Below the pieces are notes generated by a model. The model saw only the letters and a program-made list of their open reading frames with translations. It was not told the origin of the DNA and searched no databases. A DNA stretch of 32,352 nucleotides, from assembly GCA_030916545.1 (NCBI GenBank), contig JAUPWI010000033.1:1-32352 (forward strand). The letters are read 5' to 3'. Source of the DNA: Patescibacteria group bacterium. Its GTDB lineage: Bacteria > Patescibacteriota > Minisyncoccia > Moranbacterales > UBA1568. Position 1 is the stretch's first letter, and each line of letters starts with the position of its first letter. The position numbers and the translations under genes are program-made. Positions 8,245 to 16,632 of this stretch are shown piece by piece.

Positions 8245-9615
8245 GTGAATCGTTTTTTTGCGATAGAAAAAAACTTCCGTCGGGGACTGAAGAAAACGGA
8301 ACGGCAGGCGGTCCACTTCGGAAAAGGGATGCTCAATTACAAGCGGTACAACCGCTTTTTGCGCGTGCTGGGACCCGGATTGGTGACGGGCGCGGCTGAC
8401 GATGATCCATCGGTTATCGCGACGTATTCCCAGGCGGGTGCGGAGCACTGTCTCGGGCTCCTGTGGGTTTTCCCGTTCATGTATCCGATCCTGCTCGCGG
8501 TCCAGGAAAGCTGTTCCCGTATCGGTGCGATCACTGGCATGGGTCTCGCTGCGGTCATCAAGGAGCACTATAGCCGGAAGCTGCTTTATCTGTCGGTCGG
8601 ACTGGTCGTCGTGGCCAACACGCTTAATATCGGTGCCGATCTGGGAGCCATGGCTGCGGCTGCTCAGCTCTTTGTCGATATTCCGTTTGCGATTCTGGCG
8701 GTTTTTTTCGCGCTTCTGATTATCCTGCTTGTCGTATTCGTGAGTTACAAGACCTATGCCAAGATCCTCAAGTGGTTGGCGCTGACGCTCTTTGTATATC
8801 CGGTCACGGTATTCATGGTCGGGCAGGATTGGGGGGAAATACTGCGGGCGACATTTTCGTTTCGTCCAGCAATCACGCCCGAGACGATGTACATCCTGGT
8901 CGGTATCATCGGAACGACCATCTCACCTTACCTGTTCTTCTGGGATACTTCCGAAGTCGTAGAGGAGGAAATCGCCAAGCACAACAAATCGAAGATCGGA
9001 GAGGAGCCGAAGCCGACTAGGCGCTTCCTTCGCAACTTGAGAGTGGACAATTTCGTCGGTATGACGCTTGCGAGCGTGACAGCTTGGTTCATTGTTATCG
9101 CATGTGCTTCGACGCTTTTCAAGAATGGGATTTTGGAGATCGATTCGGCCGCCGATGCGGCGCGGGCTCTCGAACCCTTGGTTCAGAGTTTTCCGAATTC
9201 AGGATTCATCGCCAAGTTGATATTCTCCGTAGGAATCATTGGACTGGGTCTTCTGGCGGTTCCGGTGCTTGCCGGGTCGTCGTCCTACGCGATCAGCGAG
9301 GCGCTCGGGTGGAGGGAAGGTCTGTATCGGAAATTCCATCGGGCACGCGGTTTCTATATCATCATCATTCTGGCAACCTTCGTCGGACTGGGGATGAATT
9401 TCATCGGACTTGACCCAATCAAGGCGCTGGTCTTCGCCGCCGTCTTCAATAGTATCGCCGCGGTTCCGCTCCTGTTCATTCTGGCCAGGATCGGTAACGA
9501 CGAAAATATCATGGGGGAGTACCGAAACGGTCCTTTGTCGAATTTTTTTGTGAAGCTGGCGGGGGGCGTCATGGCTCTCGCGGTGTCGGTGCTTTTGTTC
9601 CTGACGGTAATCTAG
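8245..9615 (+). CDS. NRAMP (SLC11)-related metal ion transporter with atypical binding site
   Basis: A 456-residue protein with about eleven hydrophobic helices. Helix 1 carries G-P-G-L-V-T-G-A (43-50) and A-D-D-D-P-S-V (51-57), aligning with the D-P-G-N motif of NRAMP transporters. Helix 6 has G-T-T-I-S-P-Y (223-229), aligning with G-A-T-V-M-P-H. The Asp is kept, but the metal-ligand Asn aligns with Val57 and the conserved Met with Ser227, while the His becomes Tyr229. Canonical proteins import Mn2+ or Fe2+ with protons. Loss of the Met is a hallmark of relatives with altered selectivity, such as the Mg2+-transporting NRMT group, so the substrate is uncertain. A helix 6-7 loop rich in Glu and Lys (about 236-260) is present. 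The start is GTG at 8245. An ATG at 8329 with GGAAAAGGG before it is a serious alternative. Confidence 0.86.
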   Translation: MNRFFAIEKNFRRGLKKTERQAVHFGKGMLNYKRYNRFLRVLGPGLVTGAADDDPSVIATYSQAGAEHCLGLLWVFPFMYPILLAVQESCSRIGAITGMGLAAVIKEHYSRKLLYLSVGLVVVANTLNIGADLGAMAAAAQLFVDIPFAILAVFFALLIILLVVFVSYKTYAKILKWLALTLFVYPVTVFMVGQDWGEILRATFSFRPAITPETMYILVGIIGTTISPYLFFWDTSEVVEEEIAKHNKSKIGEEPKPTRRFLRNLRVDNFVGMTLASVTAWFIVIACASTLFKNGILEIDSAADAARALEPLVQSFPNSGFIAKLIFSVGIIGLGLLAVPVLAGSSSYAISEALGWREGLYRKFHRARGFYIIIILATFVGLGMNFIGLDPIKALVFAAVFNSIAAVPLLFILARIGNDENIMGEYRNGPLSNFFVKLAGGVMALAVSVLLFLTVI

Positions 9616-9708
9616 AGTCTACGCGGTATCGGGCTGCAGATGATTGCCAAGAGAGCGTGAAACGTGGTATGGGAGAAGAGGAGTTCTTGGACAATCGAGG
9701 AGACAATC

Positions 9709-10302
9709 ATGAAGATGTTGAATGGGCTCGTTTCGGGTATGACCGAAAGAGAGGCGCTTGCCCGTGTGTTCGGGAAGCATATGGATTCGTTGTCTCCCCT
9801 CGTCGGGATTCCTTGCGGGTATGGAGCGCAAGACCTGAAGCTGATGTTCGCTATCTGGCTCGACGGTCTGACGGAGTTGCTGGAAGGAAGTCATTCCATG
9901 CCTCAGGTGGTATGCGATGATTGGCAGAGAAAGTATCTGGCCCGTTGGAAGCAGGAAAGAGTATCATCTCGGAGGGAGAATCAGCGTGTCTGGTCCGCGA
10001 TCAAGACCTTGTCCGATGAGGCTAAATGGATGCTCGGGTGGAGCAGGATGTTTCTTGAAGCGTTTTACGTGGAGCGCCTTCGTACCGTGTATCCTTCCGC
10101 GGCAGAAATCATCGCGCCGTGTCTCGTGGAATTGGCACTTCTTGCTGTCGTCGATCTTCTTCTTGCGCAACGTGCGGTATTCTTCTGCGCGTATGTTGAG
10201 CCGGAATTTCAAGCGAGTAGGAAGGCCTGGAAACAGGCGGAGCGGCGAGCGCGAAGGGCATGGGGGATGTCCCGCCATGATAGGCAGGTGAGCGTGCACT
10301 GA
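9709..10302 (+). CDS. uncharacterised alpha-helical protein (197 aa)
   Basis: I do not recognise this family. The ATG at 9709 is preceded by GAGGAG with a 6-base spacer, an excellent ribosome binding site, so it is chosen over an in-frame ATG at 9664. The protein looks almost entirely helical and soluble, with a basic Arg/Lys/Ala-rich tail (about 170-190) and one quite hydrophobic helix near 140-160 (L-V-E-L-A-L-L-A-V-V). It has no signal peptide. Its layout resembles that of the 171-aa protein encoded 101 bases downstream: an M-F-A motif about one third along and an L-x-E-L-A-L helix near the end. The two could therefore be diverged tandem paralogues. Coding status is well supported by the RBS and length. 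Confidence 0.7.
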   Translation: MKMLNGLVSGMTEREALARVFGKHMDSLSPLVGIPCGYGAQDLKLMFAIWLDGLTELLEGSHSMPQVVCDDWQRKYLARWKQERVSSRRENQRVWSAIKTLSDEAKWMLGWSRMFLEAFYVERLRTVYPSAAEIIAPCLVELALLAVVDLLLAQRAVFFCAYVEPEFQASRKAWKQAERRARRAWGMSRHDRQVSVH

Positions 10303-10338
10303 GGTAATTTTCTGCGCGGGGGGGCGTCCTGCGGACTC

Positions 10339-10367
10339 TTGACAGATTTTGCTAGGCGTGGTATCTT
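10339..10367 (+). promoter_or_regulatory. strong sigma70-type promoter
   Basis: TTGACA (10339-10344), a 17-base spacer, then TATCTT (10362-10367) preceded by TG one base upstream (extended -10). The -35 is a perfect consensus match. It lies about 37 bases before the gene at 10404 and gives it a promoter separate from the upstream gene. Confidence 0.8.
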
Positions 10368-10403
10368 CTGAATTCAAGTTCTTTACTTAGGGAAGGGAAA
10401 AAT

Positions 10404-10919
10404 ATGGAGGCAGCATCGTCTTTTGAAACAGGTGCTGCTTTCGCAGCGTTTTGTGTCAACTTCCGGTCTTTGCTGGAAAAATATGGACTTTGTCTCGAGG
10501 CGTCGGACTCGGATGCTCGGCCCAATTCGGACTGGATGTACCAAAACATGTTTGCTTTCTATGGAAGCGCCATGGAGACCTACTTTGAAAACCTGAAGTA
10601 TCGTGGCCTCAATTTGTCTCCCGAAACGCGTGAGCGGTGGCAGAACGGAGTCATGACCGCCGAACTTGGCGATCAGGATCGGCCCGGGGTTCTTCCGGAA
10701 GGCTGTCGGGCGTTTCTTGATTACGCGGGGAGGAGTTTTTTCCCCATCTTTTTCGGGAACGCTTTCGCAATCGGCAAGACTCAGATGTCAACGGACCGGA
10801 CTTTGGCACTGGTATTGACGGAATTGGCTCTCAAATCCCTTGCTGCCCTTTTCGCTCGGGAAGTAGCAGCGTTCCTTCCGGTATCTTCCGATATGCAGCA
10901 GCATGTCGTTTTGCACTGA
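10404..10919 (+). CDS. uncharacterised small alpha-helical protein (171 aa)
   Basis: No recognisable family. The start is supported by GGGAAGGG about 5 bases upstream. The protein appears helical, with aromatic clusters ([10 protein letters not shown] around 44-53, S-F-F-P-I-F-F-G around 110-117) and a hydrophobic C-terminal helix (L-V-L-T-E-L-A-L). It has no signal peptide or clear membrane span. The gene stands alone between a near-consensus promoter (10339-10367) and a strong intrinsic terminator (10942-10979), which suggests substantial independent expression. It may be a distant paralogue of the protein encoded at 9709, because the order of helices and some positions agree. That similarity is weak and seen only by eye. 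Confidence 0.72.
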   Translation: MEAASSFETGAAFAAFCVNFRSLLEKYGLCLEASDSDARPNSDWMYQNMFAFYGSAMETYFENLKYRGLNLSPETRERWQNGVMTAELGDQDRPGVLPEGCRAFLDYAGRSFFPIFFGNAFAIGKTQMSTDRTLALVLTELALKSLAALFAREVAAFLPVSSDMQQHVVLH

Positions 10920-10941
10920 AGATACGTGTGCTGTTTTTTTT

Positions 10942-10979
10942 GGCACTGGCTGGTAGTATCGGCCGGTGCCTCTTTTTTT
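10942..10979 (+). terminator. Rho-independent terminator after the 171-aa gene
   Basis: A 9-bp stem (GGCACTGGC pairing with GCCGGTGCC, one G-U wobble) with an 11-base loop is followed by TC and seven T. It begins 22 bases after the stop codon. Confidence 0.9.
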
Positions 10980-11004
10980 GTCCGATTTCCGAAGCGTTCC
11001 GGGG

Positions 11005-11033
11005 TTGACTGAAATCGGGAAAATCGGTATACT
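11005..11033 (+). promoter_or_regulatory. sigma70-type promoter of typA
   Basis: TTGACT (11005-11010), 17-base spacer, TATACT (11028-11033). Five of six bases match consensus in each hexamer. The transcript would start near 11040, leaving a leader of about 65 bases before typA. Confidence 0.85.
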
Positions 11034-11043
11034 CATTTTGATA

Positions 11044-11067
11044 GAGAGCGGTGACGCCTCTTTTTTT
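11044..11067 (+). terminator. terminator-like hairpin at the 5' end of the typA leader
   Basis: GAG-A-GCG pairs with CGC-CTC around a GTGA loop (one bulged A) and is followed directly by seven T. It starts only a few bases after the predicted transcription start. That is too early for ordinary attenuation, and it may instead stabilise the 5' end or be fortuitous. Confidence 0.35.
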
Positions 11068-11072
11068 GACCT

Positions 11073-11083
11073 TCACCTCCTTA
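11073..11083 (+). other. 16S 3'-end-like (anti-Shine-Dalgarno) sequence in typA leader
   Basis: TCACCTCCTTA matches the sense sequence at the 3' end of bacterial 16S rRNA. It lies between the predicted typA transcript start and its start codon and is followed by A/T sequence. Its meaning is unknown, and an 11-base match could be chance. Confidence 0.35.
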
Positions 11084-11104
11084 TTTTTTTGACGGGAAAT
11101 ATCT

Positions 11105-12901
<1,797 letters not shown>

Positions 12902-12939
12902 AGGGGGGAGAAAAAATATCGCAGTCTGGGAAATTACGA

Positions 12940-12969
12940 ACCGCCACGACCTTCTGTCGGGCGGTTTTT
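12940..12969 (+). terminator. Rho-independent terminator of typA
   Basis: ACCGCC pairs with GGCGGT, extended inward by CGAC/GTCG across one bulged A, with a 5-base loop. A run of five T follows. It lies about 40 bases after the typA stop. Confidence 0.9.
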
Positions 12970-13040
12970 CCGATTCATCCGGGCGGGGGAAGAGGCTTGT
13001 GGAGAAGGCTTCCGGTCTACCCGAATAATCCGAAACCATG

Positions 13041-13046
13041 TATACT
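13041..13046 (+). promoter_or_regulatory. candidate -10 element for the DsbA-like gene
   Basis: TATACT, about 30 bases before the start codon. No convincing -35 is seen. The same hexamer occurs in several other gaps of this window, which supports it modestly. Confidence 0.35.
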
Positions 13047-13075
13047 GTCGGGGTAACCAGTGAAACTGAAAAAAT

Positions 13076-13912
13076 ATGGAAGAGAAGTGGGAGGATGTGG
13101 ACGATGCGGTTGAATCGAAGTCGACCAGCAAGGATGCTTTGACGATAGCAGGAGCGATACTCCTCGGGTGTTTGATCATTTCGGGTACCTTGGCCTATGT
13201 CTCCGCTCGGGGAGTGAAGACCATCGGACAGGCCGGATCAGCGACCGCGGATCAGGCCGCCAAGCAGCCGGATGCGGTGAAGGTGGATCTGAATCAGATC
13301 AAAGCGCTTTTTACGGATAAGAATATCATGTTCGGTAAGAAGGACAGTAAGGTGTTGTTCGTGGAATTCAGCGACCCGAGCTGCCCGTTCTGCCACGTGG
13401 CTGCCGGGAAGAATCCGGAGCTGAACAAGCAGGCCGGCGCGCAGTTCACGATGGAGAAGGATGGCGGCACGTATTTGCCACCGGTTCCGGAAATGAAGAA
13501 GCTGGTCGATTCCGGAAAGGCGGCGTTCGTCTGGTTGTACGCGAACGGGCATGGCAACGGGGAGCTGGCTACCAAGGCTTTGTATTGCGCCAAGGAAAAA
13601 GGGAAGTTTTGGGAGGTGCATGATCTCCTGATGTCGGCTGCTGGGTATGATCTCGTGAACAATACGGTGAAGAATGATACTGCCAAGGCTGGTGAAATGG
13701 CCGATTTCCTGAAGAGCGCGACCAAGGCTGATGACATGAAGAAATGTCTTGAAAGCGGAAAATACGATGACCGTATCGCTGGTGATATGGCGATTGCGCA
13801 GCAGATCGGTTTCAAGGGGACGCCGAGCTTTTTCGTCAATACGACGAATTTCGCCGGAGCATACAGCTACAAGGATATGGCTTCAGCAGTGGAAGAGGCT
13901 CTGAAGAAATAG
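13076..13912 (+). CDS. membrane-anchored DsbA-like thioredoxin-fold protein
   Basis: A 278-residue protein with an acidic N-terminal cytoplasmic tail, one membrane span at about 21-43, a flexible linker and an extracytoplasmic thioredoxin-fold domain. The active site C-P-F-C is at 103-106 within S-D-P-S-C-P-F-C-H, and the cis-Pro loop G-T-P-S-F-F is at 248-253. The helical insert between them is typical of DsbA/DSBA-like proteins of the Thioredoxin_4 type. It probably oxidises or isomerises Cys residues in exported proteins, and the Cys-rich surface protein at 23889 is a conceivable client (inference). No DsbB or VKOR partner is visible nearby. The start has no clear Shine-Dalgarno sequence. 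It is isolated by terminators on both sides. Confidence 0.87.
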   Translation: MEEKWEDVDDAVESKSTSKDALTIAGAILLGCLIISGTLAYVSARGVKTIGQAGSATADQAAKQPDAVKVDLNQIKALFTDKNIMFGKKDSKVLFVEFSDPSCPFCHVAAGKNPELNKQAGAQFTMEKDGGTYLPPVPEMKKLVDSGKAAFVWLYANGHGNGELATKALYCAKEKGKFWEVHDLLMSAAGYDLVNNTVKNDTAKAGEMADFLKSATKADDMKKCLESGKYDDRIAGDMAIAQQIGFKGTPSFFVNTTNFAGAYSYKDMASAVEEALKK

Positions 13913-13940
13913 TCCGCCTTCCGGGTAGCCGGTATCGGTC

Positions 13941-13979
13941 AAAAAAAACGCCCCGACGGAATTGCGGGGCGGTTTTTTT
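13941..13979. terminator. bidirectional terminator between DsbA-like gene and xer gene
   Basis: A perfect 7-bp stem CGCCCCG/CGGGGCG with a 9-base loop is flanked by eight A on the left and seven T on the right. It can therefore end transcripts from both convergent genes. The xer stop codon abuts the T run. Confidence 0.92.
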
Positions 13980-14931
13980 ATTTCTTTTTCCGTCGCTTAT
14001 CGTGGAATGTCCGGTGTATCTCCTTGAGATGTTCATCGGTGACGTGAGTGTAGATCTGCGTCGTGGTGATGGAGGCATGTCCGAGCATCGCCTGGACGCT
14101 TCGGATATCCGCTCCGTTGGCAAGGAGATCGGTCGCGAAGGTATGTCGGAGCGTATGTGGATGGACATCCTTGATGATACCGGCCTTGGTGGCGGAATAC
14201 TTGACGATGCGCTCGATGCTGCGGGGTGTCAGGCGGAGACTTTCTCGACCGCCGTCGCCAGGCTTTTGTGTGGATGAGAGAGCGATGAACAGGGCCGGGT
14301 CGGTGTCCGTCCGTTTGCTCAAATACCGTTCCAGTGCTCCTTTGGCGGAAGGAGAAATGAAGACGATGCGGAGTTTGTCTCCTTTGCCACGGATGGAAAA
14401 TTCCTCTTTGGTGAGATCAATGTGTTGACGATCGAGATGGGTGAGTTCTGAGACCCGGAGTCCGGCGGAAAAGAGCAGTTCAAGTATCGCCCGATCGCGA
14501 AGTGAACGGAGCGTGGAGCCGGCCGTCGCCAGGATAAGGCGTTCTATTTCGTCTGGTTCCAGGAAGTCTACCTGACGTATCGGCGTACGACCGACCTCGA
14601 TCTTTTCCGGAGGGAGTGTCTCTATATCCTGTTTGGTGAGGAATCGGAGAAAGGAACGCAGGACGACCGCGTGGTGGCTCTGAGTGTTTTTTTTCAGGGT
14701 ATTTCCCAGTCGGGTCTCCCTTCGGTTCAAGGCGAGCCGGTATTCATGGACGATATCGTACGTGATATCTTCCGGTCTTGTGAGTTGGGTCGTTCGGATG
14801 AACCGGTTCAGGCAATGGGCATAATTTTCCAGGGTCCGAGCGGAACGCCCGAGTTCGATTTCCAGGTGGTCCAGGAAGCGTTTTATTTGTTTTTCGAGTG
14901 GGGTAGAGGGCTTTCGGAAGAGCGCGTCCAT
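13978..14931 (-). CDS. XerC/XerD-type tyrosine recombinase
   Basis: A 317-residue site-specific recombinase with an N-terminal SAM-like core-binding domain (about 10-105) and a C-terminal catalytic domain. Catalytic residues are visible: Arg159 in G-L-R-V-S-E-L, Lys183 in R-G-K-G-D-K, His259 and Arg262 in H-x-L-R-H-T-F-A-T, His285 in L-G-H-A-S-I and nucleophile Tyr294 in Q-I-Y-T-H-V. Length and motifs fit the chromosomal XerC/D group that resolves replicon dimers at dif. No phage or integron genes adjoin it. The start has no Shine-Dalgarno sequence. Whether it is XerC, XerD or a single-Xer system cannot be told here, so no symbol is given. It converges with the DsbA-like gene. Confidence 0.92.
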   Translation of the reverse strand: MDALFRKPSTPLEKQIKRFLDHLEIELGRSARTLENYAHCLNRFIRTTQLTRPEDITYDIVHEYRLALNRRETRLGNTLKKNTQSHHAVVLRSFLRFLTKQDIETLPPEKIEVGRTPIRQVDFLEPDEIERLILATAGSTLRSLRDRAILELLFSAGLRVSELTHLDRQHIDLTKEEFSIRGKGDKLRIVFISPSAKGALERYLSKRTDTDPALFIALSSTQKPGDGGRESLRLTPRSIERIVKYSATKAGIIKDVHPHTLRHTFATDLLANGADIRSVQAMLGHASITTTQIYTHVTDEHLKEIHRTFHDKRRKKK

Positions 14932-15008
14932 AGGATTGGGAAGAGAAAGGCGGATTTCGTCGGATTCAAAGCAGCAGCTGCTGTTCGCGTGAGGTATCTA
15001 TATCAGAC

Positions 15009-15037
15009 AGTATACCGCGGGAGAAGCGCTTCCTGAA
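15009..15037 (-). promoter_or_regulatory. candidate promoter for the xer gene
   Basis: On the minus strand, TTCAGG (15037-15032), a 17-base spacer and TATACT (15014-15009). The -35 is weak. It would give a leader of about 70 bases. Confidence 0.4.
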
Positions 15038-15047
15038 GTCTGAGGGG

Positions 15048-15056
15048 TTATCCACA
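15048..15056 (+). promoter_or_regulatory. single DnaA-box-like 9-mer
   Basis: TTATCCACA is an exact match to the DnaA box consensus and lies in the divergent gap between the xer and LysM-CHAP genes. There is no cluster of boxes and no A+T-rich unwinding element, so this is not an origin. It may be a lone regulatory box or chance. Confidence 0.35.
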
Positions 15057-15107
15057 GACTAAATGCATTATTAAAGCCAAAAAACGGGAATATGTTCGGA
15101 TTTTTGA

Positions 15108-15136
15108 TTGACGCGAAACGGGAGCTGGGATAGAAT
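15108..15136 (+). promoter_or_regulatory. sigma70-type promoter of the LysM-CHAP gene
   Basis: TTGACG (15108-15113), 17-base spacer, TAGAAT (15131-15136). Start of transcription is predicted near 15143, about 24 bases before the ATG. Confidence 0.78.
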
Positions 15137-15166
15137 CTGCTGTGTAATTCTTAGGGAAAAAGCCCC

Positions 15167-16510
15167 ATGTCGCTTCCGATACCCGAGGGGGGTATCTGGC
15201 TGGCTCAGGCTGGTTCCAAGGAAAGGAAAACGAGTATTCGTTTCCCGACATTCTTCAGGAGGAAGACCGAAAATGATGAACCGGCGGACGGGTGTGACGC
15301 GGTTGATCATGAGCCGGCAAGTCTCGCGGACTTGCTGTCCCGTCTGCATACGAAAATCCATCATGGACAATCGAAAGCGTTGATCTGCATCAAGGAGGCA
15401 TCCGGATACCGGGTAGTGCACTGGTTTCGGAATTACGCAGCGTTTTCAGTCGTCGCCTCGAGCGCGTTGCTCGTTTCCGCGACGAATTTCGCTCATGGGA
15501 AGGATGTCGATTCATTGCTGTTCGGATATGCCGATGGCGCGGAAACGGCGGATGCCAGCGGGGATATCCCTGTCCGCAGAGCCGCGCAGGTTGGAGCGAA
15601 AGAGAATCTGTCACTGGTGCCGTTGGCGGCGGTAAGTCTGAACGCGGATCCGGACCAGAAAGACGACGCGACGCTTTTCGATATGGATGGCGTTTCTCTT
15701 CAGAATCAGATCGTGCTCTCCTCGCAAGCCGGAGGTCACCTGGCAATGGCGAAGGATCCAGAGGAAGACGGCGGGGTGAAGATCTATACGGTAGCTTCGG
15801 GCGACACCGTGAGCGGTATTGCGGCCAAGTACGGTATCACCTCGAATACGATCCTGTGGGCGAACGATCTCGATAATCCGGATGAGATCAAGCCGGGGGA
15901 TCAAATCTTCATCCTGCCGGTCGCCGGTCTTTCATACGTTGTCCAGTCGGGGGATACGATCGATTCGGTAGCGTCGAAGTATAAGGCGGACAGAGAAAAG
16001 ATCATCGCATTCAACAGCCTTCCGGCCAATGGGGAGCTTGCGATCGGAGATTCCTTGATCATTCCTGATGGGCAGAAGGAGGTTGTCGCATCGGGTTCGC
16101 TGGCGACCTCGGGGAGTCTTTCCCGGAGGCAGTACGCGACGACTGGTGGCGGTACGGCGACGGATATCTCGGGATCCCGAGTACTTGATGGACGCGCGGG
16201 GACGGGGCATCGGTTCCCGTACGGGTGGTGTACCTGGTATGTCGCTCAGAAACGCTATGTTCCTTGGGGAGGGAATGCCGGTACCTGGCTCTACAACGCG
16301 AAGTCTCTCGGATATAAGACGGGGAGGAAGCCTCAGCCGGGAGCCATCATGGTGACAACCGAGAATCGGTACTATGGTCACGTCGCCCTGGTCGAGAAGG
16401 TGAATGGCGACACGATCACGGTGAGCGAGATGAACTATGTTCGATGGGGGAAAACGAGCCGGAGGACCCTCTCAGCCTCGAGCCGGGCGATCAAGGGTTT
16501 CATTTATTGA
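15167..16510 (+). CDS. membrane-anchored LysM-CHAP peptidoglycan hydrolase
   Basis: A 447-residue protein. A cytoplasmic N-terminal part (about 1-85) precedes a hydrophobic segment at about 88-106, then a linker and two LysM peptidoglycan-binding repeats (about 205-250, Y-T-V-A-S-G-D-T; about 256-299, Y-V-V-Q-S-G-D-T). The C-terminal CHAP amidase/endopeptidase domain has catalytic Cys355 in Y-G-W-C-T-W-Y and His405 in Y-G-H-V-A-L-V. It probably cuts peptide bonds in the cell wall. It sits just upstream of the type IV secretion-like operon and may play the wall-opening role of VirB1-type enzymes, although it has its own promoter and is separated by a terminator. The long N-terminal cytoplasmic part is unusual for this architecture. 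A weak GGGAAAAAG precedes the start. Confidence 0.9.
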   Translation: MSLPIPEGGIWLAQAGSKERKTSIRFPTFFRRKTENDEPADGCDAVDHEPASLADLLSRLHTKIHHGQSKALICIKEASGYRVVHWFRNYAAFSVVASSALLVSATNFAHGKDVDSLLFGYADGAETADASGDIPVRRAAQVGAKENLSLVPLAAVSLNADPDQKDDATLFDMDGVSLQNQIVLSSQAGGHLAMAKDPEEDGGVKIYTVASGDTVSGIAAKYGITSNTILWANDLDNPDEIKPGDQIFILPVAGLSYVVQSGDTIDSVASKYKADREKIIAFNSLPANGELAIGDSLIIPDGQKEVVASGSLATSGSLSRRQYATTGGGTATDISGSRVLDGRAGTGHRFPYGWCTWYVAQKRYVPWGGNAGTWLYNAKSLGYKTGRKPQPGAIMVTTENRYYGHVALVEKVNGDTITVSEMNYVRWGKTSRRTLSASSRAIKGFIY

Positions 16511-16550
16511 TTCGACCGTATCTTCGATGATATATTCCTCTCTGTCCGCG

Positions 16551-16596
16551 AAAGAACGCGCGTGATTCGTCCGGGTCATCGCCGTTCTTTTTTTTT
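16551..16596 (+). terminator. Rho-independent terminator after the LysM-CHAP gene
   Basis: AAAGAACG (16551-16558) pairs with CGTTCTTT (16583-16590). The inner sequence adds GCG-TGA/TCA-CGC pairing. T continues to 16596. It separates the hydrolase from the secretion-like operon. Confidence 0.88.
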
Positions 16597-16610
16597 CATT
16601 TCCTTTGGGG

Positions 16611-16624
16611 TATACTGTGGAGGG
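16611..16624 (+). promoter_or_regulatory. candidate -10 overlapping the ribosome binding region of the secretion operon
   Basis: TATACT (16611-16616) is followed immediately by GGAGGG (16619-16624), which is 8 bases from the ATG at 16633. If the hexamer is a real -10, transcription would begin inside the Shine-Dalgarno sequence, so only one of the two can be fully used. GGAGGG is the more convincing element. Confidence 0.4.
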
Positions 16625-16632
16625 AATCGTCT

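Noticed and set aside
13978-14931. Tyrosine recombinase as a phage or integron integrase
   Set aside because: No phage genes, attachment repeats or cassette array adjoin it. Length and motifs fit Xer housekeeping recombinases.
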